Origin: JAFGTE01 sp965369305
GTDB taxonomy: Bacteria > Patescibacteriota > Gracilibacteria > UM-FILTER-43-11
Assembly: GCA_965369305.1 (NCBI GenBank)
Contig: CBDUQG010000057.1
Span: forward strand, 1 to 6,750
Direction of reading: 5' to 3'
Length of the DNA stretch: 6,750 bases
Shown here: positions 1 through 5,142 of the stretch, in pieces
How positions within the stretch are numbered: position 1 is the stretch's first letter
How the letters are laid out: every line of letters begins with the position of its first letter
Translations under genes and position numbers: made by a program
Notes under the pieces: model-generated
Told to the model about the DNA's origin: nothing
What the model saw: only the letters and a program-made list of their open reading frames with translations
Database searches by the model: none

Positions 1-20
1 CCGCGGTTATTGGCCTCTCC

Positions 21-79
21 CTACTTTTCCCCAACTCACTGCGCTCCGGTTCGCCGGACACAGTCAGTGAGAAAAGTAG
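21..79. repeat. Long imperfect inverted repeat with UUCG-capped hairpin
   Basis: The outer arms ctactttt (21-28) and aaaagtag (72-79) are exact reverse complements. Inside them, tcactg (36-41) pairs with cagtga (65-70). The apex is a perfect stem TCCGG (45-49) / CCGGA (54-58) closed by the tetraloop TTCG (50-53), a very stable RNA loop type. No T tract follows on either strand close to the stem, so it is not a textbook intrinsic terminator. It could be a processing or stability hairpin of a transcript whose gene lies left of the window, or a copy of a dispersed palindromic element. No gene overlaps it convincingly. Confidence 0.6.
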
Positions 80-130
80 TCTCTCCCCCCTTCGATCCCC
101 ACTCGGGACCGGAGCTGGGTAGCAGGGACC

Positions 131-173
131 AAAAACAAAAACAAAATCCAAAATATCCGCAACTCAGTAGCGG
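131..173 (-). terminator. Possible minus-strand terminator: short GC hairpin plus U-rich tract
   Basis: Read on the minus strand, a stem CCGC/GCGG (arms at 170-173 and 157-160, 9-nt loop) is followed by a run rich in T, interrupted by single G or GG, over 156-131. This resembles an intrinsic terminator, but the stem is short and the tract imperfect. No convincing minus-strand gene lies immediately upstream, since the next minus gene ends at 1438, so the transcript it would end is unknown. Confidence 0.3.
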
Positions 174-313
174 TATAAAAATGGACTGATTTGAAAAGCT
201 AGGGAGCTTGACCACTCCCATTCTTGGGTCGTGTGTCGTTAGGGCGTCTAAACACCTCTGAAGATCTATCATTTAAAGACTTTACGTGGCAAACTGGGCG
301 CCCTTTATCTTAC

Positions 314-340
314 CCGAAAACCTTTAAAAAAGGTTTTCGG
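314..340. terminator. Perfect AT-rich hairpin, possible terminator
   Basis: The arms CCGAAAACCTT (314-324) and AAGGTTTTCGG (330-340) are exact reverse complements. With the T325-A329 pair the stem is 12 bp around a 3-nt AAA loop. On the plus strand the tail is cctttccc, only weakly T-rich, and on the minus strand it is not T-rich. It most likely ends or protects transcripts entering from the left, but the direction cannot be decided from the sequence. Confidence 0.4.
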
Positions 341-428
341 CCTTTCCCAAATATTTGATCTCACTCTTCGCCTCCTCGCTCAGCGTCAAGGCTTCCTTCA
401 GGGCACATGTCCCTTCAGGGTCCTTTTC

Positions 429-445
429 AGCTTCGCTCGGAAGCT
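429..445. repeat. Small perfect hairpin in GC-rich intergenic stretch
   Basis: AGCTTC and GAAGCT form a perfect 6-bp stem around a 5-nt loop. Just upstream are two copies of CCTTCAGGG (395-403 and 412-420) flanking a near-symmetric gggcacatgtccc. The stretch 360-450 therefore looks like structured repeat sequence rather than coding sequence. No function can be assigned. Confidence 0.4.
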
Positions 446-475
446 CATCATTCGGTTACTATACTTTTTTCAGCC

Positions 476-504
476 TTTCCAAATTTCGGCTTCTTGGCTA
501 TAAT
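476..504 (+). promoter_or_regulatory. Sigma70-type promoter for the 528-1511 gene
   Basis: There is a consensus -10 TATAAT at 499-504. The hexamer TTTCCA at 476-481 matches TTGACA at 4 of 6 positions with an ideal 17-bp spacer. Transcription would start near 511, giving a leader of only about 17 nt before the ATG at 528. That leader has no Shine-Dalgarno-like sequence. Confidence 0.65.
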
Positions 505-527
505 GAGGGCCGTTAAAACAAAAAGAC

Positions 528-1511
528 ATGAACGTACGGGACATTGTCAGAAAGGCATGGCAGATCACCCAGGTGCATCTGAAAAAGCTCATTTGGTATG
601 GTTTCACGCCCTCCTTTTTTGGTGTGATTGTTTCCAGCGTGTATCTCATGTATCAGTACAATGCCTTCAGGCACTCAGTGCTTTTTGAGCCAGAGGCTAC
701 CAGTAATGTTATCGGAACAGCGAAAACTGTTTGGAGCCTGGCTTCAGTTCACTGGGGCATTGCAACCACACTTGTTATTCTGGGGATCGTTATTTTACTT
801 GGCTACGTTTTAACACCGCCAATTTTTCGCGGTACCTTGATTCATGCTCTCTGGAAAATACGGAATTATGAGTCCATCGACGGTTCGGTAGAAGTGGGTG
901 TCAGGCATTTCTTCCCTATGTTTGAATTTGCCATTGTTACAGGTGCTTTTAGTATCACAACTCTTTTTACCGAGTCTTCCTTTATCTTGCGTTGGTGGGG
1001 GGAGGGGGTCTTTTTCATCGCTCTACCGATTTTGCTTTTCATTGCCATGGCGGGGCTCATTATCAACTTCCTTTTTACCTATAGTGAGTACTTCATTGTT
1101 CTGAAGGGAAAAAGCATGGTGAAGTCTTTGATGGAAAGCGCTGTTTTGGTTATTGCCAACCTTAAAAAGACCTTCCTTGTCTTCGTGCTCATGCTCCTCA
1201 TCGGGGCCAGAATTATTTTGAACGTTCTTCTCGTCCTCCTTATTCCTATGATGGTGGTTGGTTTGACCAGCTATTTGGCAACCATCTTTCTCTCAACTTT
1301 AGGACTCGTTTTCATTGGAATAGCAGGACTCGTCGTCCTGATCGTCTCGTCTTACCTGCTTGGACTCTTCAATATTTTCGCTATTGCTGTTTGGGTGCTT
1401 ACCTTTGCTCAGCTAACTGAGGGACACGTGAATCCTGTTAAAGCGAAGGAAGCAGTGCCAGCGAGCCACCCCCCGAAGTCAGAGTCACCAGCGCCATCAA
1501 AAGAAGCATAA
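528..1511 (+). CDS. Polytopic integral membrane protein of unknown function
   Basis: This 327-residue protein is dominated by hydrophobic segments at about residues 22-44, 76-100, 130-150, 158-190, 214-245 and 250-297, giving roughly six or seven membrane helices. It opens with a short basic amphipathic stretch (VRDIVRKAWQIT). This is reminiscent of membrane proteins that begin 'xxIxxAWxxxxxxxxx' before the first helix, such as glycerophosphodiester-phosphodiesterase membrane-domain-like or DUF975-like families, but I see no diagnostic motif and assign none. The tail after residue 300 is hydrophilic and rich in Pro, Ser, Lys, Glu and Ala. The ATG at 528 is chosen because the promoter at 476-504 puts the transcript start only about 17 nt upstream. 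No Shine-Dalgarno is seen. The last 74 bp overlap the end of the DoxX gene on the opposite strand, and the hydrophilic tail is the antisense of that gene's last hydrophobic segment. It appears to be a single-gene transcript with no evident terminator of its own. Confidence 0.85.
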   Translation: MNVRDIVRKAWQITQVHLKKLIWYGFTPSFFGVIVSSVYLMYQYNAFRHSVLFEPEATSNVIGTAKTVWSLASVHWGIATTLVILGIVILLGYVLTPPIFRGTLIHALWKIRNYESIDGSVEVGVRHFFPMFEFAIVTGAFSITTLFTESSFILRWWGEGVFFIALPILLFIAMAGLIINFLFTYSEYFIVLKGKSMVKSLMESAVLVIANLKKTFLVFVLMLLIGARIILNVLLVLLIPMMVVGLTSYLATIFLSTLGLVFIGIAGLVVLIVSSYLLGLFNIFAIAVWVLTFAQLTEGHVNPVKAKEAVPASHPPKSESPAPSKEA

Positions 1512-1845
1512 GGTCGTACTCCCAACCTTTATTTTGGGCCCAAAATTTGCTTTTCCATTTAGCGGTGTGAAAATAAATGGCTCCAAGCATAACCAGTATG
1601 ATCATCAGAGCAGCGACCTGAGTGTATACACCTAATGCTAGGCCGATACCACCTATAAGTTCAAAAAGAACCACTACAAGAGCCACTGGCACTGGTAATC
1701 CGTTGTGTCTGGCGAAGCCTTGGAGTCCTCTGAGCTTCTTTTGTCCGCTGTAGGCGAAAAGCAGTCCAAGGTATAAGCGCATAGCAAAAAGTCCGAAGTC
1801 ATTGTATTGCAAGAGCATGTCGAAAAAGTCCACAATTGATTCCAT
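1438..1845 (-). CDS. DoxX family membrane protein
   Basis: This 135-residue protein matches the DoxX family in length, in its four-helix layout and in characteristic phrases. These are a first helix with LRLGLG-like text (AMRLYLGLLFAYSGQKKL, residues 21-38), the G-L-P-x-P turn into helix two, the family signature FELIGGIGLALGVYT (61-75), a third helix ending AIYFH (89-93) and GWEYDLMLLLMAL (107-119). DoxX-like proteins are small membrane proteins named after a thiosulfate:quinone oxidoreductase subunit. Most members have unproven, often redox-linked roles, so substrate and function stay open. The start lies 22 bp after the elp3 stop, so it is probably the second gene of an elp3-doxX transcript. 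No Shine-Dalgarno precedes the ATG. The 3' end overlaps the convergent membrane gene by 74 bp. The terminal residues still look like a normal DoxX C-terminus, which supports this stop being the true one. Confidence 0.88.
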   Translation of the reverse strand: MESIVDFFDMLLQYNDFGLFAMRLYLGLLFAYSGQKKLRGLQGFARHNGLPVPVALVVVLFELIGGIGLALGVYTQVAALMIILVMLGAIYFHTAKWKSKFWAQNKGWEYDLMLLLMALVTLTSGGGSLALLPSL

Positions 1846-1867
1846 TGTTGTGTGTTAGTTTTTATTA

Positions 1868-3490
1868 CTACAGGTATTTTACCATATAGGTGCCTTCCAG
1901 CTTGTAGCCAAGCTTTTTGTAATACTCTCGTGTGCCGATGGCAGAAATGACTGCCACTTTTTTGAAGCCAGCTTCCTTCGAAAGCTCTTCAGCTTTTTTC
2001 ATTAGTTGTTTACCAAAGCCCAAGTGCTGAGTTTTGGATGGAACATTCTTCTTTGAAAGACTTTGTTTTTGACCGTATACATGAAGTTCGCGTACAAGTG
2101 AGGCATCCTTGAGTTCAGGCAATATCGGATTCTTGGGATCAGAAGGAAAGCGAAGCCGACAAAGTCCAATGAGCTTATCTAGCTTAGTCTCATCAATTGA
2201 AATGAAAAGTTCTTTTCCCTCATTGGCTTCATACTCCATCACTCGTAGTTCAAACTCCTCCACTGGGTGATCCTGAATTTCCCGGCATCTTACGCATCTG
2301 CAGACCACACCGGCCCGTTGCATTTCCTGACGAAGGTTGGATTTTTTGGAGCCGAAGATAATGCTCTCAGCGGGGATATCCCGAATAATTCTGATGATGC
2401 GACAATACTCAGGTGTATCTTTTTTGATAACCTTGATGATTTCGATCAACTCGTCATCAGTGTATGGCGTGTGGATACTTGGGTCTTTCTCCATCATTTT
2501 TTCCAGGTCTGAGTACGGTGTGACCATGGTCGGATAGACCTTTAAATAATCAGGCCTCAAGCCTTCTAATCCAAATAAATCCCTGCCGCTCTTCAAATCG
2601 GATTCGAGGCTGGCGGTGGGCAAGTTCGGCATCAGGTGATGACAAACTTTGAGTCCCACATCACGACAAATTTTGGTGGCATGAATGGATTCCTTTAGTC
2701 CATGCCCACGTTTGTTAAAATCATTCACTTTGTCGTCAGTGGTCTGAATGCCGAGTTCGATTCCGGTTACCCCATAGCTTCGAAGCCTCTTTAATTCTTC
2801 TTCATCCACCCAATCCGGTCTGGTTTCGACCCAAAGTCCGACACAGCGATTCTGAGCGGTTTCATTTTCTTTGATCAGATCTTCTAATTTCAAGTCTTTG
2901 AAGCTTTCATCTTCATGTTCTACGAATTCTCCAGGACCCTCATTTAGGGCGAGATAAATTCCTTTCAAAAATCTTTGTTGGTACCAAAGTGGCACAGCTC
3001 CCCATGTTCCTCCAGCGGTTCGAATGTCGATCTTGGTGATATCGTGGCCCTGAGCCCTTAGTCCATTCAGCCTGGTCTTTACCTGTTTGTAGGCACTGAA
3101 TTCATTCCGGACAGCGCGCATCATGGCAGGCTCGTTGCTCAGATAGCTTTTAGGCATGCCCTTTTCGGTAGGGCAAAAAATACAGAGCCCTGGGCAACCA
3201 AGATCTTTGGTGAGTACGGTAATATTGGCGATACCCGACATCGTTCGGACCTTCCTTTTTTGGATCACTTTTAAAACCGCTGGGTTGGGTTTGATTTTTT
3301 TAGCTTCGATCAATTCCCGATAAGCCTGAATCAGCTCAAGGTTCTTTGGAAGAACCCCACCATTCACTTTGGTGAGCTCATTTCGAATCGCCTTTAACTT
3401 TTTTTCGTCCAAATCTTCAACCTTGTTGGCTTTTAAGACAATTTTCTTGGCGAGAGGAATCAATGATTTTCGAACTGAGTAGATAGACAC
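1868..3490 (-). CDS. elp3: tRNA uridine-34 carboxymethyl-modifying radical SAM/GNAT enzyme Elp3
   Basis: Elp3 catalyses the first step of cm5U-type modification at wobble uridine 34 of tRNA, using SAM-derived radical chemistry and acetyl-CoA. In archaea and some bacteria it acts without the other Elongator subunits. The 540-residue length is typical. A helical N-terminal tRNA-binding region (about 1-90) precedes a radical SAM core. The Fe-S cysteines are C99, C103 and C106 (CPGLCIFCP), followed by the family phrase SYLSNEPAMMRA. Further core motifs are TAGGTWG (158-164), VETRPDW (221-227) and GIELGIQT (243-250). Zinc-type cysteines occur at 397, 399 and 402. The C-terminal GNAT domain begins RELHVYG (467-473), with acetyl-CoA loop QHLGFGKQLM (488-497) and the Elp3 ending AVISAIGTREYYKKLGYKLEG. 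The start is a GTG 24 nt from a TATAAT box, and the first in-frame ATG alternative (residue 84) would remove conserved sequence. doxX follows 22 bp downstream. Confidence 0.96.
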   Translation of the reverse strand: MSIYSVRKSLIPLAKKIVLKANKVEDLDEKKLKAIRNELTKVNGGVLPKNLELIQAYRELIEAKKIKPNPAVLKVIQKRKVRTMSGIANITVLTKDLGCPGLCIFCPTEKGMPKSYLSNEPAMMRAVRNEFSAYKQVKTRLNGLRAQGHDITKIDIRTAGGTWGAVPLWYQQRFLKGIYLALNEGPGEFVEHEDESFKDLKLEDLIKENETAQNRCVGLWVETRPDWVDEEELKRLRSYGVTGIELGIQTTDDKVNDFNKRGHGLKESIHATKICRDVGLKVCHHLMPNLPTASLESDLKSGRDLFGLEGLRPDYLKVYPTMVTPYSDLEKMMEKDPSIHTPYTDDELIEIIKVIKKDTPEYCRIIRIIRDIPAESIIFGSKKSNLRQEMQRAGVVCRCVRCREIQDHPVEEFELRVMEYEANEGKELFISIDETKLDKLIGLCRLRFPSDPKNPILPELKDASLVRELHVYGQKQSLSKKNVPSKTQHLGFGKQLMKKAEELSKEAGFKKVAVISAIGTREYYKKLGYKLEGTYMVKYL

Positions 3491-3513
3491 AAAAAATAGT
3501 TAGGACGAACCGC

Positions 3514-3543
3514 ATTATACCAGATTTCTTGCGTATTGTGCGG
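3514..3543 (-). promoter_or_regulatory. Extended -10 promoter for elp3
   Basis: On the minus strand TGG-TATAAT (hexamer 3519-3514, TG two bases before it after one spacer base) forms an extended -10 element. The -35 position is poor (cgcaca with a 17-bp spacer), which an extended -10 commonly compensates. Transcription would start near 3507, leaving about 17 nt before the GTG start with no Shine-Dalgarno. A second minus-strand TATAAT occurs at 3552-3547 but lacks a good -35. Confidence 0.6.
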
Positions 3544-3556
3544 GATATTATATAAT
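3529..3556 (+). promoter_or_regulatory. Divergent promoter for the alpha/beta-hydrolase gene
   Basis: A perfect -10 TATAAT lies at 3551-3556. TTGCGT at 3529-3534 supplies a partial -35 (TTG matched) with a 16-bp spacer. Transcription would begin near 3563, about 30 nt before the ATG at 3593. The -35 region overlaps the upstream region of the elp3 promoter, so the two back-to-back promoters probably influence each other. Confidence 0.55.
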
Positions 3557-3592
3557 TAACTCTAGGCCTCAAAAAGAATTATCAAAATTAAA

Positions 3593-4390
3593 ATGCGTAG
3601 GAAGGTTGAGAAAACTTACCGTGGGGCGAGACAGTTTATTGGGGCTGCTAAAAGGGCCGTGACTGGTGTCGAGCTTCCCAGGCATATTGCGAAAGTGGCA
3701 ATGCAGGGGCTTATTCCTCGTACTCCTGATCCTAGAGCACATCAGCCCAACAAAAAAATGGTGGTCATGGCACCTGGGTGGGGTTGCGGAGTAGATACCA
3801 TGAAGCCTCTTGGAAGAGCGCTCAACGGAAATGCGAACGTCCGCTATCCCGATAACCTGCCTGATGGGCTTTTTGCGGCTTTTAGTCAAATGACCTTGGA
3901 AGAGGAAGCTTCAAGCATTGCTGATTTTGTGGATCGTGCGGATCGGGTTGATGGTGGTCAGGAGGATATTTACCTGGTTGGACATAGCAATGGAGGTGTT
4001 GCCTCACTTCTGGCACTTCGAAAAATGCAGGAAGCTTCTAGTCAGGCATTTCGAGAAAGGCTTAAAGGGGTAGTAACCATGGCGAGTCCCATCAATGAAG
4101 CGCCTGATTATCATTATGGACATGCCCCTTTGCTTCGCTACTTACCAGCTACCAAACACCTTCGCCCAAACTCAAGAATGCATCGCGAGCTCAAGGCCCA
4201 CCATGAATCTATTACTCTTTGCATTGCTTCTAGTAGGGATGAGCTTCTGGAGCTACATATGCAAACGGTTGATGGTCGTCCGAACATCGATGTGGGATTT
4301 AGCCATTGGGATTATACTTTTGGCCCAACTGAGAAACTGAAGCAGGTTGCCGATCACATTAGTATGGCTATTGAATCAGATTATTCATAA
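3593..4390 (+). CDS. Alpha/beta-hydrolase fold protein, lipase/esterase-like
   Basis: This 265-residue protein has the arrangement of an alpha/beta-hydrolase. A basic N-terminal extension (about 1-53) precedes a first strand and oxyanion-hole loop, MVVMAPGWGCG (56-66). The nucleophile elbow is YLVGHSNGG (127-135) with Ser132 as the likely catalytic serine. VVTMASPIN (160-168) follows as in lipases. The likely acid is Asp216 (SSRD) after a strand, and the likely base His238 (FSHWDY). The complete triad predicts an active ester or amide hydrolase. G-H-S-N-G-G and the 'MASP' strand recall triacylglycerol-lipase and PGAP1-like proteins, but substrate cannot be named. There is no signal peptide or membrane helix, so it is probably cytoplasmic. 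The ATG follows an AT-rich leader without a Shine-Dalgarno. It stands alone between a divergent promoter and a terminator hairpin. Confidence 0.85.
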   Translation: MRRKVEKTYRGARQFIGAAKRAVTGVELPRHIAKVAMQGLIPRTPDPRAHQPNKKMVVMAPGWGCGVDTMKPLGRALNGNANVRYPDNLPDGLFAAFSQMTLEEEASSIADFVDRADRVDGGQEDIYLVGHSNGGVASLLALRKMQEASSQAFRERLKGVVTMASPINEAPDYHYGHAPLLRYLPATKHLRPNSRMHRELKAHHESITLCIASSRDELLELHMQTVDGRPNIDVGFSHWDYTFGPTEKLKQVADHISMAIESDYS

Positions 4391-4440
4391 CAACACTTAT
4401 TTCCTCTGAGGATGTTGGGAGCTTTTTAGTATTTAGAAAT

Positions 4441-4480
4441 GCCCATGCCGGTTTTTATACCGACACGGGCTTTCCTGTTT
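4441..4480. terminator. Shared hairpin terminator between convergent genes
   Basis: The arms gcccatgccggt (4441-4452) and accgacacgggc (4459-4470) pair around the 6-nt loop ttttat. On the plus strand the stem has two A:C mismatches and is followed by tttcctgttt, a fair U tract for the hydrolase transcript. On the minus strand the same two positions become G:U wobbles, giving an uninterrupted 12-bp stem for the transcript of the small membrane gene, with a weaker tail (atttctaaat). It sits 50 bp from the plus-strand stop and 15 bp from the minus-strand stop, as expected for a bidirectional terminator. Confidence 0.75.
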
Positions 4481-4485
4481 CAGCT

Positions 4486-4896
4486 TCAACTACATCGCTT
4501 CCAGGCAAATCGTGCGAGGCCAGCGATAAGTCCACCGATGGCCCCAATGATCAAGGCACTGCACGTCAGAGCTGCTCCTCCGAGCACGCCATAGCCGATC
4601 GTTTCCGGAATTGAGGCGTTTGATGCAAAGATAGCTCCGATTCCAAGGGTTACAGCCGGCAATGTCAGACTCAAGATGACGAGTGAGTGCAGTAGGTCGC
4701 GGCCGTAGTTGCTTGAGTCAAACGACTGCATTCGCTTCATGGTTACTGCACAGCCTCCCATTAGGGCAGCGGAGATGACAGTTCGAAGTAGAAGTTGACC
4801 CACTCCCTCGAAGCCAAAGTTCATGATTAAGTGCCCGCCGATGACGGCAATGCACCAGCCTGGTACGATAATCAGATCAGATTTCTTGATTTCCAT
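4486..4896 (-). CDS. Small four-helix membrane protein of unknown function
   Basis: This 136-residue protein is not one I recognise. It has a short charged start (MEIKKSD), then hydrophobic segments at about 8-28, 34-52, 68-92 and 98-128. The last is very rich in Gly and Ala, with small-residue spacing suited to tight helix packing (GYGVLGGAAL and IIGAIGGLIAGLA). A polar loop MKRMQSFDSSNYGRD (53-67) joins helices two and three, and the tail is basic (ARFAWKRCS). Cysteines occur at 15, 49, 112 and 135. The start is well supported: GGAGAGGT lies a few bases before the ATG, the only strong Shine-Dalgarno in the window. Its stop is TGA, directly before a terminator hairpin, which argues that UGA is not recoded here. 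A near-consensus promoter and a roughly 139-nt structured leader precede it, so it appears to be a separately regulated single-gene unit. Confidence 0.8.
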   Translation of the reverse strand: MEIKKSDLIIVPGWCIAVIGGHLIMNFGFEGVGQLLLRTVISAALMGGCAVTMKRMQSFDSSNYGRDLLHSLVILSLTLPAVTLGIGAIFASNASIPETIGYGVLGGAALTCSALIIGAIGGLIAGLARFAWKRCS

Positions 4897-4903
4897 GTCC
4901 TAC

Positions 4904-4912
4904 CTCTCCTTC
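4904..4912 (-). promoter_or_regulatory. Strong Shine-Dalgarno of the small membrane gene
   Basis: The minus strand reads aggagaggt a few bases before the ATG at 4896. The GAGGT core is 5-6 nt from the start and AGGAG about 9 nt, so the site fits the anti-Shine-Dalgarno end of 16S rRNA and fixes the start. No other start codon in this window has a comparable site. Confidence 0.7.
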
Positions 4913-4937
4913 GGGTGGATTTTATTGAAGTTTAAAA

Positions 4938-5014
4938 CAGGGATCTTGTGAACAGATGAGTAATAGCACTCACTAAAGAGACTGTGTACATTCATCTGCT
5001 CATTATTATCCCTG
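4938..5014 (-). promoter_or_regulatory. Structured 5' leader: two-part long-range hairpin
   Basis: On the minus-strand transcript CAGGGAT (5014-5008) pairs exactly with ATCCCTG (4944-4938). Inside it, GAGCAGATGA (5001-4992) pairs with TCATCTGTTC (4959-4950) over 10 bp with one G:U. Internal loops of 6 and 5 nt separate the two stems, and the apical loop is about 32 nt. The structure lies between the promoter (start near 5035) and the Shine-Dalgarno. It matches no riboswitch class I can recognise. It could be a regulatory leader, a protein-binding site or an RNA-stability element. Confidence 0.5.
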
Positions 5015-5041
5015 CGCGAATTTTTAAATGAACAGACTTTA

Positions 5042-5070
5042 TTTATACCATATTTTTAGCAATATGTCAA
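5042..5070 (-). promoter_or_regulatory. Near-consensus sigma70 promoter for the small membrane gene
   Basis: On the minus strand there is a perfect -35 TTGACA (5070-5065), a 17-bp spacer and TATAAA (5047-5042), the latter preceded by TGG as an extended -10. This is the strongest promoter in the window. Transcription is expected to start near 5035, giving a leader of about 139 nt. Confidence 0.75.
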
Positions 5071-5087
5071 TAAATATCTCAAGCCGG

Positions 5088-5115
5088 GGCCAACATTATG
5101 TTAGCCAATGTGGCC
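5088..5115. repeat. Inverted repeat between glycosyltransferase gene and next promoter
   Basis: GGCCAACATT (5088-5097) pairs with AATGTGGCC (5107-5115) with one bulged base and a 9-nt loop. An alternative pairing uses GGCCAACAT with the overlapping ATGTTAGCC. It lies 27 bp past the stop of the minus-strand glycosyltransferase gene and 17 bp upstream of the -35 at 5065-5070. It may end the pdxS-glycosyltransferase transcript, although no U tract follows, or serve as an operator for the next promoter. Confidence 0.4.
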
Positions 5116-5142
5116 TAGTTCAAGTTTTATTAAAGTCCTTAG

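Noticed and set aside
81..112. TTCGATC at 91-97 resembling a tRNA T loop
   Set aside because: The flanks are C-rich on both sides and cannot form a T stem, and no acceptor or anticodon arm can be drawn, so no tRNA is called.
36..272. Open frame on the minus strand encoding about 78 residues
   Set aside because: It runs through the UUCG hairpin and the U-rich tract (giving a FGFCFCFW-like run), has no ribosome site or recognisable domain, and its composition is explained by the repeats underneath.
324..455. Minus-strand open stretch reading like a hydrophilic protein C-terminus (…SEIKYLGKAENLF, stop in the loop of the 314-340 hairpin)
   Set aside because: There is no start codon in frame, an upstream stop closes it within about 43 codons, and it coincides with palindromic repeats. 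A decayed gene end is possible but cannot be supported.
407..688. Plus-strand frame overlapping the promoter and start of the 528 gene
   Set aside because: It is out of frame with the membrane protein, begins upstream of the TATAAT promoter and shows no protein-like pattern.
1532..1547. Perfect 16-bp palindrome ATTTTGGGCCCAAAAT shortly after the 1511 stop
   Set aside because: It lies inside the DoxX coding sequence (codons for F-W-A-Q-N), leaves only about 6 bp of stem once a loop is allowed, and has no T tract, so it is not called a terminator.
3491..3592. AT-rich intergenic DNA as a possible attachment site or origin element
   Set aside because: The AT-richness is accounted for by two divergent promoters; no iterated boxes or integrase-type repeats are seen.
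3569..3889. Minus-strand open frame of 106 residues antisense to the hydrolase start
   Set aside because: It lies opposite a well-supported alpha/beta-hydrolase and runs into its promoter; there is no domain or ribosome site.
4486..4896. UGA recoding as glycine, as in some Patescibacteria
   Set aside because: The supported genes contain no in-frame TGA, and the one gene that ends in TGA is followed at once by a terminator hairpin, so UGA is read as stop.
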